From Anaerolineales bacterium (lineage in GTDB: Bacteria; Chloroflexota; Anaerolineae; Anaerolineales; UBA11858): 64,000 nucleotides of DNA. The notes beneath the pieces are model-generated. The model searched no databases. It was not told where the DNA came from and saw nothing but the letters and a program-made list of their open reading frames with translations. The translations under genes were made by a program, and so were the position numbers. Position 1 is the first letter of the stretch. Each line of letters opens with the position of its first letter. The stretch lies in the NCBI GenBank assembly GCA_028278545.1, contig JANQED010000019.1:124001-188000 (forward strand), written 5' to 3'. Below, piece after piece: positions 41,118 to 50,373 of this stretch.

Positions 41118-41169
41118 CCGGTAAACCCCGTCTCCCATCCCCCATCTCCGGTCTCACCAAAGGTAAACC

Positions 41170-42402
41170 ATGAAAGCATCAAAAGTCGTCACCATCGCCT
41201 GGAAGGGTCTAGTCAAAAACAAGCTGCGCTCTCTGCTGACCATGCTGGGCGTGATCATCGGTGTGGCAGCGGTGATCATTATGATCGCCATCAGCGCTGG
41301 AGCCGAAGCTACCATCGAGGAAGAGATCACCAGTTTGGGCTCCAATCTAATCTTCGTACAGGGCAGTTTCAGCCGGGGCGGCCCTGGTGCTGGCGGTGCG
41401 AGCAGCGGGGGGCTGGTCTACGATGATGCTTTTGCCATCGCCGATGAAGTCAACGGAGTGGTCGGGGTGGTCGTCGAACAGCAAAGCAGCGAGACTGTCA
41501 AAGCCGGGAATGTCAGCGTCGAAAGCGTCACCGTCTTGGGCTCCACCGAGGATTTCCCCTCCGTGCGCGATATGGAAATGGCCCAGGGACGCTATTTCAG
41601 CCAGGAAGAGATCGACCGCAACCAAAAAGTGGTCGTGTTGGGTGCCAGTTTGGCGGAAGAACTCTTTGAGGATCAACCGCCTGTAGGCCAGACAGTAACT
41701 GTGGGAACCACGAAGTTCACCGTGATTGGCGTCTTTGACGAAAAAGGCCTGGTTGGCGACGTCGATTACGATGCGCGCATCTACATGCCCATCACCGTAG
41801 TCTTTCAAAAATTCACCCCCGCTCAATTCGCTCGTATGATGGGTGACCGGGTACGCCTGATCTACGTGGAAATCGCCGAGGATGCCGACCAGGAAGACAT
41901 CATCCTGCAAATCGAATTACTGCTGGCAAAACTCCACGATGTCAGCCTGGATGAGCCCGATTTCACCATCACTACCCAGCAAGATATCATCAGCACCCAG
42001 GAGGCCACTACCGAAGCCTTCCGCAACCTGCTGGCCTGGGTAGCCGCCGTCTCGCTGATCGTGGGCGGCATCGGCATCATGAATATCATGATGGTCAGCG
42101 TCACCGAACGCACCCGGGAAATAGGTATCCGCCAATCGGTAGGCGCCAGCCCCAACGACATCCGCATGCAGTTCCTGACCGAAGCGCTGCTACTCAGCCT
42201 GGTAGGTGGCCTGATCGGCGTGATCGTCGGCGTGGGCGGTTCCTGGCTCTTCAATCTCACCGGCGGGATGCGCACCGTGATCGTGCCGGCTTCCATTGTA
42301 TTGGCTTTCGGGTCCGCCGCTGCCGTGGGCATTTTCTTTGGCTACTACCCGGCCAACAACGCCGCTCAGCTCGATCCAATTGAAGCATTACGCCATGAAT
42401 AA
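41170..42402 (+). CDS. MacB/FtsX-type ABC transporter permease
   Basis: The 410-residue permease has one N-terminal helix (about 20-42), a large extracytoplasmic MacB_PCD domain (45-280) and three C-terminal helices with the FtsX signature GIMNIMMVSVTERTREIGIR in part. MacB-like pumps use this mechanical design to expel peptides or lipids. It is preceded by a 52-base gap that contains an inverted repeat GACCGGAGA/TCTCCGGTC. Confidence 0.92.
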   Translation: MKASKVVTIAWKGLVKNKLRSLLTMLGVIIGVAAVIIMIAISAGAEATIEEEITSLGSNLIFVQGSFSRGGPGAGGASSGGLVYDDAFAIADEVNGVVGVVVEQQSSETVKAGNVSVESVTVLGSTEDFPSVRDMEMAQGRYFSQEEIDRNQKVVVLGASLAEELFEDQPPVGQTVTVGTTKFTVIGVFDEKGLVGDVDYDARIYMPITVVFQKFTPAQFARMMGDRVRLIYVEIAEDADQEDIILQIELLLAKLHDVSLDEPDFTITTQQDIISTQEATTEAFRNLLAWVAAVSLIVGGIGIMNIMMVSVTERTREIGIRQSVGASPNDIRMQFLTEALLLSLVGGLIGVIVGVGGSWLFNLTGGMRTVIVPASIVLAFGSAAAVGIFFGYYPANNAAQLDPIEALRHE

Positions 42403-42412
42403 ATTTAGATAT

Positions 42413-42463
42413 TGGAGATTAGAAATTGGAAGACAAATACCAATATCCAATTTCTAATCTCCA
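42413..42463 (+). repeat. 17-bp stem intergenic inverted repeat
   Basis: TGGAGATTAGAAATTGG (42413-42429) pairs perfectly with CCAATTTCTAATCTCCA (42447-42463). It starts 11 bases after the permease stop, before the next lipoprotein. There is no T-run, so it is more likely an mRNA-stabilising or mobile palindrome than a terminator. Confidence 0.6.
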
Positions 42464-42493
42464 TCTTCCAATTATTGATTAAGGAGTTTCTCT

Positions 42494-43144
42494 ATGAAAA
42501 ATGCAATTTTATTGCTCTCCATGCTAACTTTCGTGCTGATCCTGGCCGCTTGTGGTGGTTCTGCCCCCGATGTGGATACAGTTCAAGCAGGCAACACAGA
42601 AAGAGCGTTTTCCATGCCCCCAGAAATGGCCTTGATGATCGGCACCGTCAAACTCGATGAAACCGAGTACGCCATCGACGCCGAACAGGCTGCGGAGTTC
42701 CTTCCCCTTTGGAAAGCCCTGCGCAGCCTAAGCGAGAGCGAAACCGCCGCCACCGCCGAAGTCGAAGCCATCATCAACCAGATCAACGACACCATGACCA
42801 GCGAACAATTGGATGCGATTGCCGCCATGGAGCTGACCATCGATGATTTCAGTGATTTGAGCGCAGCGCTGGGTATCGAGAGCTTTGGGTTCGGCGGCGG
42901 TAATATGGACCCCGAAATGCAAGCCACCATGCAGGCTGCTCGCGAAAGCGGGGAGGAGCCCCCGCAAGGTTTCGGTCGCGGCCAAGGTTTTGGTGGTGGT
43001 CAAGGTCCCGGTGGTGGTGAGGTAGACCCCGCGGCGCGTGAAACTGCCATCGCCGAACGCGGCGGCAGCCGCGGCGCTAATCTGGCGCTGAACACTACTT
43101 TGCTGGAAGCCATCATCGAGTTTTTGGAGGCCAAATCCCAATAG
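42494..43144 (+). CDS. lipoprotein linked to MacAB-like operon
   Basis: The 216-residue protein has a lipobox (LILAAC), a helical middle part that includes MTSEQLDAI, like the LTxxQ motif of CpxP/Spy proteins, and a Gly/Phe-rich low-complexity stretch (about 155-180). I infer an envelope-stress accessory role because it follows the efflux genes. AAGGAG precedes ATG 42494. No firm family. Confidence 0.7.
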   Translation: MKNAILLLSMLTFVLILAACGGSAPDVDTVQAGNTERAFSMPPEMALMIGTVKLDETEYAIDAEQAAEFLPLWKALRSLSESETAATAEVEAIINQINDTMTSEQLDAIAAMELTIDDFSDLSAALGIESFGFGGGNMDPEMQATMQAARESGEEPPQGFGRGQGFGGGQGPGGGEVDPAARETAIAERGGSRGANLALNTTLLEAIIEFLEAKSQ

Positions 43145-43352
43145 CAGGGCTTTTCACTAGAGACATGTGCTTGTACCATTCCATTTGCAATCCTGCTTCC
43201 GGTATACCAGCCCTAGACCACAATGATCTGACGATCAACCATCCATGAGGCTGGAAAGAAGTAATGCGTCTATTGGGTCATTTGGAAGTGGGCTTTTGAA
43301 CAATTGTGTGATCTAATTAGGACATTTCCAAGATGCTTTTACCGGGAGAAGT

Positions 43353-45155
43353 TTGTTGAAAATCAAACCTCTGATACTAAGTACGCTCATCATTATCGCC
43401 GTGCTGACGACAGTACAGCCTCCCATCGCTTACGCGGAAAGTGGCGTGCAACGCTACGGCGCGGTACATCGAACTTGGATCACACCAACGCCCAATAACC
43501 CCGGCGCGGAATTCAGCAATGCCATTGCCATCCATGGAGATACCCTGGTGGTAGGGGCCCGATATGATCAAGTCCAATCTGGCGCTGGCACCAACTATTA
43601 CGCTGGGGCTGCCTATGTATATCAACTCGACGGGGTCAATTGGACGCTGCAAGCCCGCCTGACTGCCTCAGACCCTGAAGCTGGGGACCTCTTTGGAAGC
43701 TCGGTAGACATTTACCAGGACACGATTGTCGTTGGCGCGGTAGGCAGCGACAGCACAGATGAGAATGGGGATGCCGCCAACGAAATGGGGGCTGCCTACG
43801 TGTTTACCCGCTCCGGTGAGCAGTGGCAGCAACAGGCCAAGATCCAACCCGAAGATGGCATCGCCGACGACAACTTCGGCAACGCAGTCTCTCTGGTCGG
43901 CGAACGGATTGTCGTTGGCGCGAGTGCCAAGGATATCGGCACCGTCCAAGACGCGGGGAAGGTATATTCTTTCTACCGGAATGGGACGAAATGGTATCAG
44001 GCCCAGAGCATAACCGCACCGAATGTTTCCAAAGGCGCTTTTTTCGGCGCCTCATTGGATTATGATGGCCTCCGTGTCGTGGTGGGTGCCCAGGACGAAA
44101 ATGACATCGGCGCGGCGTATATCTTCTACCGTACAGGCAGCACCTGGTCGCAAGAAGAAAAAATCGAACCAGATGATGACCAGAAGGGCAATAACTTTGG
44201 AGCTTCCGTTTCTATCGACGGCGAAACCGTTGCAGTAGGTGCGCCCTTTTCAGACCCTAACCTGGGCTTAGGGGAAGTGACCAACGCCGGTGCGGTTTAC
44301 GTGTATCACAGAAAAGCCGCTGGCTGGTATCAACAAGACAAACTGGTGTTGGCAGATGCCGCCGCCTTCGATCACTTTGGCGAATCCGTAAAAATCGACG
44401 ATACAACCATCGTGGTCGGCGCGACCGGCCAGGACTATTACAACATTCTGAGGACAGGAGCGGCTTTTGTGTACCAGCGCAAAGCAGGCATATGGGAATT
44501 ACAAACCAAAATCATCTCAGGCGAGCCTGCTGCTGACGGCGATTTTGGTGCCAGCATTACGCTGGATGATACCTTTATCTACGTCGGCGAACCCGGGAAG
44601 AACAGCCTCTCCAATGCGGGCAGTGTACATCTCTATACCCTCGAAGCAGGTACACTCCCTTCGACCGGCTACGCTCCTGGAGTCGTTTTTGACCCTACCA
44701 TTGCACGACAAACCAGACCGCCCTCCGATGACCCGATTCAGCTTGAAATCCCCTCTCTTTCTGTTGACGCCCAAATTATCAGCGCACCAAAACTAGACAA
44801 CAGTTGGGATGTGAAATGGCTCGCTGCCAATATCGGCCATCTCGAAGGCACCGCCTACCCAACCCATAGTGGAAACTCCGTCCTCGCGGGGCACGTCAAC
44901 CTGCCTGATGGCACCCCTGGCCCCTTTGCGGACATCGAGCAACTCAAGTGGGGTGACGAGATCGTCCTCCAACTGGGAGGCATTGAATACATCTACGAAG
45001 TGCGCCACATTTACGAGACCAGCCCGACGGACCTGGAAGTGCTCGATAAGAGCGACGGTTACGATTGGCTGACCTTGATCACTTGCAGCGATTTTGATGA
45101 GAAAACCTCAACCTACAACCAACGCATCATCGTGGAAGCTGTACGAGTCAAGTGA
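43353..45155 (+). CDS. FG-GAP beta-propeller fused to a C-terminal sortase domain
   Basis: The 600-residue protein has a signal peptide (cleavage near AYAES) and six or seven FG-GAP-like repeats (about 45-430; each has FGxSVxxxxxxIVVGA and AYVY/F strands). The C-terminus (about 455-600) is a sortase: LEIPSLSVDAQI, catalytic His in VLAGHVN, catalytic Cys in LITCSDFD and Arg in YNQRIIVEA. Sortases cleave and join surface proteins; the propeller may bind substrate or the wall. The start is TTG 43353 or 43356 with GGGAG upstream. A sortase carrying its own propeller is an unusual combination. Confidence 0.83.
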   Translation: MLKIKPLILSTLIIIAVLTTVQPPIAYAESGVQRYGAVHRTWITPTPNNPGAEFSNAIAIHGDTLVVGARYDQVQSGAGTNYYAGAAYVYQLDGVNWTLQARLTASDPEAGDLFGSSVDIYQDTIVVGAVGSDSTDENGDAANEMGAAYVFTRSGEQWQQQAKIQPEDGIADDNFGNAVSLVGERIVVGASAKDIGTVQDAGKVYSFYRNGTKWYQAQSITAPNVSKGAFFGASLDYDGLRVVVGAQDENDIGAAYIFYRTGSTWSQEEKIEPDDDQKGNNFGASVSIDGETVAVGAPFSDPNLGLGEVTNAGAVYVYHRKAAGWYQQDKLVLADAAAFDHFGESVKIDDTTIVVGATGQDYYNILRTGAAFVYQRKAGIWELQTKIISGEPAADGDFGASITLDDTFIYVGEPGKNSLSNAGSVHLYTLEAGTLPSTGYAPGVVFDPTIARQTRPPSDDPIQLEIPSLSVDAQIISAPKLDNSWDVKWLAANIGHLEGTAYPTHSGNSVLAGHVNLPDGTPGPFADIEQLKWGDEIVLQLGGIEYIYEVRHIYETSPTDLEVLDKSDGYDWLTLITCSDFDEKTSTYNQRIIVEAVRVK

Positions 45156-45305
45156 GCGCTCCCAGAACCCGGCTTGCACAGATAACAACTACGACGAAAG
45201 AAGGAACAACGATTAAAAAACAACACAACTGATAGATAAGATTTATAGGTTACATGTCGTCAAATACATCGCTAAAACCCTAATCTCATCCTTTGGAGGA
45301 AATAG

Positions 45306-46097
45306 ATGTCAAACACAAGATTTACTGGTATCAAAATCGTTGCATTGTTGGCCGTGCTTGTAGTCGCTAGCTGCACCCCACAAACAGAGGCTATTCCCAC
45401 TGCAACAGAGCAGATCGAAGAAGTCAGCCAGGCCACCCCCACCACTGAACCCACGCAAGACGTACAGGAAGAACCCCAGCCGACCGAAGAGATGAAAGAA
45501 GAAGCTTCGGAAGGGACCACTGCCGAGGAGGATACTTCGGCGGAGGAAGGCGGTGCGGCCGGTGTGGTTACATTCGCAGTCGTTCAATCCGAATCAGAAG
45601 CGCGCTTCACCTTAGATGAGTTGCTGCGCGGCAACCCCAAGACGGTGGTCGGCGTGACGGACCAGGTCTTTGGAGAGATCCAAGTTGATTTTGGCAATCC
45701 AGCAGCCTCGCAAGTAGGCCCTGTTCAAATCAACGCCGACACTTTGGTCACAGACAGCAGCTTCCGCAATCAGGCCATTCAGAGGTTCATCCTCCAAACC
45801 GGACAGCACGAATTCATCACCTTTGTCCCCACTGCTATCACAGGGCTTCCTGAAAGCCTAACGCTTGGCGAATCCGTAACCCTCACGATCACCGGTGATT
45901 TGACCATTCGAGAGATCACCCAGGAGGTGGTCTTCGAAGCAACGGTCACTGCGGTCTCCGAGTCGCGCTTAGAGGGATATGCGTCAACCACAGTTGCCCG
46001 GGCTGACTACGATCTAACCATTCCCGAAGTACAGCAGGTGGCAAACGTCGATGAGCTGGTATTCCTGGAGATCGAATTTGTGGCGGAAAGCCAGTAG
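45306..46097 (+). CDS. YceI-family lipoprotein
   Basis: The 263-residue protein has a lipobox (VVASC), a long acidic Thr/Glu linker (about 25-85) and a YceI lipocalin-like domain (about 88-263: ARFTLDELLRGNPKTVVG, INADTLVTDSSFRNQAIQ, LTIREITQEVVFEATV). YceI proteins bind isoprenoids or related lipids. AGGAGG upstream of ATG 45306 is convincing. It converges with the dnaC-like gene after 21 bases. Confidence 0.88.
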   Translation: MSNTRFTGIKIVALLAVLVVASCTPQTEAIPTATEQIEEVSQATPTTEPTQDVQEEPQPTEEMKEEASEGTTAEEDTSAEEGGAAGVVTFAVVQSESEARFTLDELLRGNPKTVVGVTDQVFGEIQVDFGNPAASQVGPVQINADTLVTDSSFRNQAIQRFILQTGQHEFITFVPTAITGLPESLTLGESVTLTITGDLTIREITQEVVFEATVTAVSESRLEGYASTTVARADYDLTIPEVQQVANVDELVFLEIEFVAESQ

Positions 46098-46118
46098 CTT
46101 TTTACGTTTCCCCAAAAC

Positions 46119-47528
46119 CTAACGCTTGCGTCGCTTTCTCTTTTTCCTTGCCCCCCGGTAAGAAGGAGCGGTGATCGCGCAAACAGCACTCAAGCGGGTG
46201 TCTCTCATGCGGCTGAGCAAACGAGGGTCCATCTCATCTTTCAATTCAGGCGTGGTGATGATCGTGGGTAACTCAGCGTTGTAGCGGTAATTAAACAACT
46301 GATAGAGTTTCTCCCTTACCCACGAGGTCATGTTCTGAGTGCCCAGATCATCCAAGATCAAAAGCGGCGCCTTCTTTACATCCTCGAAGAGACGATCCAT
46401 GCTGACCGAACTGCGAGGGCCGAACGTCGCCCTGAGGTGATCCATCAGATCTGGCACCACGACAAACATCGGCAAATGCCCCTGGTCAGCGCGGAAATTG
46501 GCGATCGCCGCGGCAAGGTGGGTTTTGCCACTTCCGTACGGGCCGGTCAGCACCAGCCAGCCATCAGGGTTTTCGGCAAAATCACGTGCTTCGTCGAAAG
46601 CGCGCTTCAGGCTTTCAATTTGATCCGCCTGAAGGCCCTCCTTGTCACGAGTATCGAAGGCCGAAAAAGTCAGCTTGTGCAGAAAATCCATCGAAGAAGA
46701 CAGCGCCGAATGGCCTAGCCGGTCATTCTCCGGTCGCCGGTAATCCTGGGCTTTGATATTCACCCTGGTCACCAGTTCCGGATCGTCCAGCCGGGAGCGA
46801 ATGCGGGGCTCCATTTCTTCGAGGAGCAAATTCGTGGTCACCACCAGAGGGAGTTTATTGATGTAGCGGTAATTTAGTATCTGAAAGAGCTTTTCCTGGG
46901 CCCACTCGGTGGCATTCTGCGTACCAAAATCATCTAAAACCAGCAATGGCGCGTTGCGGATCTCTTCAAAACGCTGTTCGAAGGTGGCCTCCGGGTCATC
47001 GTATGAAAACCGTAAAGTATCTAATAAATCTGGCACCGTGATGAACAACGTAGGGATGCCCATTTCGACAGAGAAATTGGCAATCGCCGCAGCCAGATGC
47101 GTTTTCCCGCAGCCATACCCTCCATAGAGCAATAACCACCCCTGGTGCGTGCGCGCGAACATCTGAGCCTGGTTATATGCCTGTTCCAAGGAATCTGCCA
47201 GAGCGGGCCGCAGGCCAACCCGGCCACGCGGTCGGAAGTTATCGAAATCCAGATGCCGCAGCTCCTCTAACCGGCTGAGGGCGAACAAACGCTTATGCAG
47301 CCGGCGGTCGATCTGCCCCTTCCGGCAAGTGCAGATGTGCATCTTGCCAAATTCTGGATGGCCAACGGGAACATCTTGCCGAAAAAACCCCACTCCCTCA
47401 CAAATGGGGCATGACGGATCACCTGGCAGATCGTGGCTGGGGAACTCCGCCGATGAATCAGTCGTCTTCCCACTCGGCATATTGTCGGCGATGTTCTTCA
47501 GGGTCTCGTCGATCTTTTCGGACATCAT
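46119..47528 (-). CDS. DnaC/DnaI-type helicase loader with two tandem AAA+ domains
   Basis: The 469-residue protein has an N-terminal zinc-binding segment (CPICEGVGFF then CTC) and two consecutive DnaC/IstB-like AAA+ modules. Walker A motifs are GGYGCGKTH and GPYGSGKTH; Walker B motifs are LLVLDDFGTQN and LLILDDLGTQN; each has an Arg finger-like RSRLDD or LSRMRDT. Ordinary DnaC/DnaI loaders have one module of about 250 residues. It follows dnaB and dnaD, so it should load the DnaB helicase. AGAGG before ATG 47528 sets a start that overlaps the dnaD-like gene by 71 bases. A basic tail (RKKRKRRKR) ends the protein. Confidence 0.87.
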   Translation of the reverse strand: MMSEKIDETLKNIADNMPSGKTTDSSAEFPSHDLPGDPSCPICEGVGFFRQDVPVGHPEFGKMHICTCRKGQIDRRLHKRLFALSRLEELRHLDFDNFRPRGRVGLRPALADSLEQAYNQAQMFARTHQGWLLLYGGYGCGKTHLAAAIANFSVEMGIPTLFITVPDLLDTLRFSYDDPEATFEQRFEEIRNAPLLVLDDFGTQNATEWAQEKLFQILNYRYINKLPLVVTTNLLLEEMEPRIRSRLDDPELVTRVNIKAQDYRRPENDRLGHSALSSSMDFLHKLTFSAFDTRDKEGLQADQIESLKRAFDEARDFAENPDGWLVLTGPYGSGKTHLAAAIANFRADQGHLPMFVVVPDLMDHLRATFGPRSSVSMDRLFEDVKKAPLLILDDLGTQNMTSWVREKLYQLFNYRYNAELPTIITTPELKDEMDPRLLSRMRDTRLSAVCAITAPSYRGARKKRKRRKR

Positions 47529-48144
47529 AACCTCTTTCCTGCCAACGTCGTAAAATCGCTTCAATATAACGCCAGTTGCGGATATTCTTCTCAACGGCAA
47601 TCCGGAAGGCTTCCTCGATCCAATCGCCAGGGTAGGTATCTTCAGCCTCTTGGAGCGTCTCTGAAAGCAGCGGCGTGATCAGCCCTATATTCTGCTCGTA
47701 CAGGTGGTAGATGTTGGGACGTTCCGGGGATAACACCGGCGTGGCCTGTGGAGACTCCCGGGGATGCCACTCACCCTTTTGGACCGCGGTAACCGCGGCC
47801 CTGCCTTTAGATGTATTGAGGAAATAAAGGGCCGCTTCGCTATCCTGAGGGGGCATTACCTTTAGGAATGTCCCTCGCTCCACACAACGCACAAGGGACT
47901 CCCTCAGGGCTGATTCAGCCTCCTCGGGCGTGGTACCCATCCCAGAGGTAAAACGCTCATCCGCTCGAAAATCAGATTCCCTCAAATAACGGAAATCCCC
48001 CTCCATCCGCTCCAGCCGCCACAGCGCATACAACGTCACCTTGAGCTCTCCCAAGTGGTCGATCTGGGGTAGCAACTCATTGAAAAACCGCTCCGGGATG
48101 CGGCTGAACTGCACTTTCCCATCAGGAAAACCCTCGAAGGCCAT
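47458..48144 (-). CDS. dnaD: DnaD-domain replication initiation protein
   Basis: The 228-residue protein has an N-terminal winged-helix-like domain (FSRIPERFFNELLPQID, LGELKVTLYALWRLERM) and a C-terminal DnaD domain (about 145-215) ending in YIEAILRRWQERGYD. DnaD helps helicase loading at origins and restart forks in Firmicutes and relatives. The gene starts at ATG 48144 overlapping the dnaB stop, and overlaps the following loader gene. Confidence 0.85.
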   Translation of the reverse strand: MAFEGFPDGKVQFSRIPERFFNELLPQIDHLGELKVTLYALWRLERMEGDFRYLRESDFRADERFTSGMGTTPEEAESALRESLVRCVERGTFLKVMPPQDSEAALYFLNTSKGRAAVTAVQKGEWHPRESPQATPVLSPERPNIYHLYEQNIGLITPLLSETLQEAEDTYPGDWIEEAFRIAVEKNIRNWRYIEAILRRWQERGYDVRKDRRDPEEHRRQYAEWEDD

Positions 48145-49523
48145 CAGGTCACCTGCGCAAGGTCAACAGCCCTGGTGGCCGCGTTTTCGAATTTCGCAAG
48201 GTTCTTGCGGAAGATCAGTTGAACGCTGCCGATGGGGCCATTGCGATGTTTGGCGACGATGATCTCTGCCAGGTTTTGCATGGCCGGATCATCCTCATAC
48301 ATCTCTGGACGATAGATGAACATGACGATATCCGCGTCCTGTTCAAGGCTTCCGCTTTCGCGCAGGTCGGATAACACCGGGCGTTTGTCGCCGCGCTGCT
48401 CAACGGCGCGAGAGAGTTGGGCCGCGGCCAGCACGGGCACATTGAGCTCGCGGGCCAGGATTTTCATCTGCCTGGAGATAAAAGAAACCTCTTGGACTCG
48501 ATTCTCTGTGCGGTTGTCCCCGGACATCAACTGCAAATAGTCCACGATGATCAAATCGAGGCGGTGTTCGAGATGCAGGCGACGGCACTTGGTGCGCAGT
48601 TGCAGCGGGGTGATCCCCGGTGTGTCATCTAAGAAGATGCGCGTATCACTGAGAACCTCGATGGCATGAGTGAACAAAGACCATTCATTTTCTTCAAGTT
48701 TGCCCATGCGCAGACGCTGCGAGTCGATACCCGTCTCTTGCGCCAACAAACGCTGCACCAACTGCTCATTGGACATCTCCAACGAAAAGATGGCAACATG
48801 TTTCTTGTGGGTAAGGGCCGCGTTCTTGGCAACCGATAAAGCGAATCCGGTCTTCCCCATCCCCGGCCTACCGGCGATAATCAGCAGGTCAGAGGGCTGC
48901 AACCCTCCCAACAAATTATCAATGTCGATGAAGTTGGTCGGCACACCGCGGATTTCATCATCCCGGCTAGCCAGTTCGCTGATGCTGTCATAATACTCGC
49001 TGAGCACATGCTGGATCGGTGCCAAGTCGCGCGTCAATCTGCGCTCGCTGACCCCAAAGACCGCCTTCTCAGCATCATCCATGACCGCTTCCAGGCCGGT
49101 TTCCTCCTCATAAGCCAGTTTGGCGATTTTGTTGGCGGCTTCCAACATGCGCCTGCGGACGGCTGTCTCCTCAACGATGCGCCCATAAGACATGGCATGC
49201 AACGAAGAAGGCACACTGTTGATCAGCGAGGTTATGTAAGCTGGCCCTCCGATCTCGGCCAACTGCCCCTGCTGATCCAAGTCCTCGATCACGGTCAGCG
49301 AGTCAATCGGGGTACGGCTTTGCTGCAAGCGGGTGAAAGATTCCCAAATCCATCGGTGGCGGTGAATATAGAAATCTTCCACCTGCAAGAACTCGGCGAC
49401 ATCATAATAGGCCTCAGGATTGATCAGGATCGAACCAATAACGGCTTCTTCAGCCTCGCGGCTGTGAGGGACAATCTGTGGGCCAGTCTGGGTATCACTT
49501 TCGAAGGTAGTCTGTATACTCAT
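48144..49523 (-). CDS. dnaB: replicative DNA helicase DnaB
   Basis: The 459-residue hexameric helicase has the N-terminal primase-interacting domain (EAEEAVIGSILINPEAY) and a RecA-like domain with Walker A GRPGMGKTGFA, LFSLEMS, Walker B IIVDYLQLM and LSDLRESGSLEQDAD. ATG 49523 is preferred over TTG 49532. It opens the dnaB-dnaD-dnaC block. Confidence 0.96.
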   Translation of the reverse strand: MSIQTTFESDTQTGPQIVPHSREAEEAVIGSILINPEAYYDVAEFLQVEDFYIHRHRWIWESFTRLQQSRTPIDSLTVIEDLDQQGQLAEIGGPAYITSLINSVPSSLHAMSYGRIVEETAVRRRMLEAANKIAKLAYEEETGLEAVMDDAEKAVFGVSERRLTRDLAPIQHVLSEYYDSISELASRDDEIRGVPTNFIDIDNLLGGLQPSDLLIIAGRPGMGKTGFALSVAKNAALTHKKHVAIFSLEMSNEQLVQRLLAQETGIDSQRLRMGKLEENEWSLFTHAIEVLSDTRIFLDDTPGITPLQLRTKCRRLHLEHRLDLIIVDYLQLMSGDNRTENRVQEVSFISRQMKILARELNVPVLAAAQLSRAVEQRGDKRPVLSDLRESGSLEQDADIVMFIYRPEMYEDDPAMQNLAEIIVAKHRNGPIGSVQLIFRKNLAKFENAATRAVDLAQVT

Positions 49524-49632
49524 TGTGCTCAAAAGATAGGTCTCACGGATATGTGAAACCTTTTATATCATACCAAAAGGTATCCGCGTGATGCAGGATG
49601 CAAATTTAAACTTAAAGTTTTCTATTTTGAAC

Positions 49633-49675
49633 AAAAAACCGCTGACCGGTCGGGGGTGATGGTTTCGGTCAGCGG
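49633..49675 (-). terminator. rho-independent terminator of the DUF151 gene
   Basis: CCGCTGACC (49675-49667 read on minus) pairs with GGTCAGCGG (49647-49639), followed by TTTTTT (49638-49633). It lies 30 bases after the DUF151 stop and isolates it from the dnaB block. The rest of the 49524-49705 gap has no gene. Confidence 0.85.
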
Positions 49676-49705
49676 CCAAAAGCGATCGTCAGAGGAAATT
49701 TTCAG

Positions 49706-50251
49706 CTATGATTCGCCCTCTTCGTCCGCTGTATCGTCAATGTCTAATTGATCTAGAAAATCTTCGAAAATCGAGAGACGTTCGTCTTCCTTGCCTGCCG
49801 AGGCTTCAATTCCATCCATATCATCGATGGATACCTCATCATCCTCAGGGACGATCCCCGCGCTCTCCATAACTTCACTGGATACCAGGATCGGCACACC
49901 GCTGCGGACAGCTAAATTCATCGCATCCGACGGCCTTGAGTCGATATTGACCACATTGCCATTGATGTTGAGGACGATATTGCCGTAGAAAGTTTCATCC
50001 CGGAGCGCCACGACCTCGATGTGGGAGACTTCAGCATTGAGCGACTCGATCACATGCATAAAAAGATCATAGGTTAGCGGGCGGGATACGCCCACATTTT
50101 GCAAAGCAATCGTCAGGTGTTCAGCCTCATATACGCCAATCCAAATCGCCAGATACCGCTCAACTTCCAGTTCCCGTAAGATCACAATACGTTGCTGGTT
50201 CATCAAACTGACGCGAATACTATCAATAACGACTTCTACCATCTCAGACAT
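49706..50251 (-). CDS. bifunctional nuclease family protein (DUF151)
   Basis: The 181-residue protein has the DUF151/BFN domain (about 1-130: VEVVIDSIRVSL, RYLAIWIGVYEA, TYDLFMHVIESL and NIDSRPSDAMNLAVR) and a long acidic tail. The SRPSDA motif is the family hallmark. Members have been reported with nuclease activity, but the cellular role is unclear. GGAG before ATG 50251 sets the start. Confidence 0.9.
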   Translation of the reverse strand: MSEMVEVVIDSIRVSLMNQQRIVILRELEVERYLAIWIGVYEAEHLTIALQNVGVSRPLTYDLFMHVIESLNAEVSHIEVVALRDETFYGNIVLNINGNVVNIDSRPSDAMNLAVRSGVPILVSSEVMESAGIVPEDDEVSIDDMDGIEASAGKEDERLSIFEDFLDQLDIDDTADEEGES

Positions 50252-50373
50252 AGAGTGCTCCACACACGCTTTCCGGCTGCGATATAGAAAATTATTCTAT
50301 CATGGGGAGGATGGCTGTGCAACCAAGCATTCGCGAAGGGAAACCCCCTGCGATCTCCATGGAAATCCGCTCT

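Noticed and set aside
43500..44640. DNA-level direct repeats in the propeller gene
   Set aside because: The repeats are seen at protein level (FG-GAP motif) with diverged codons; they are not a separate repeat element.
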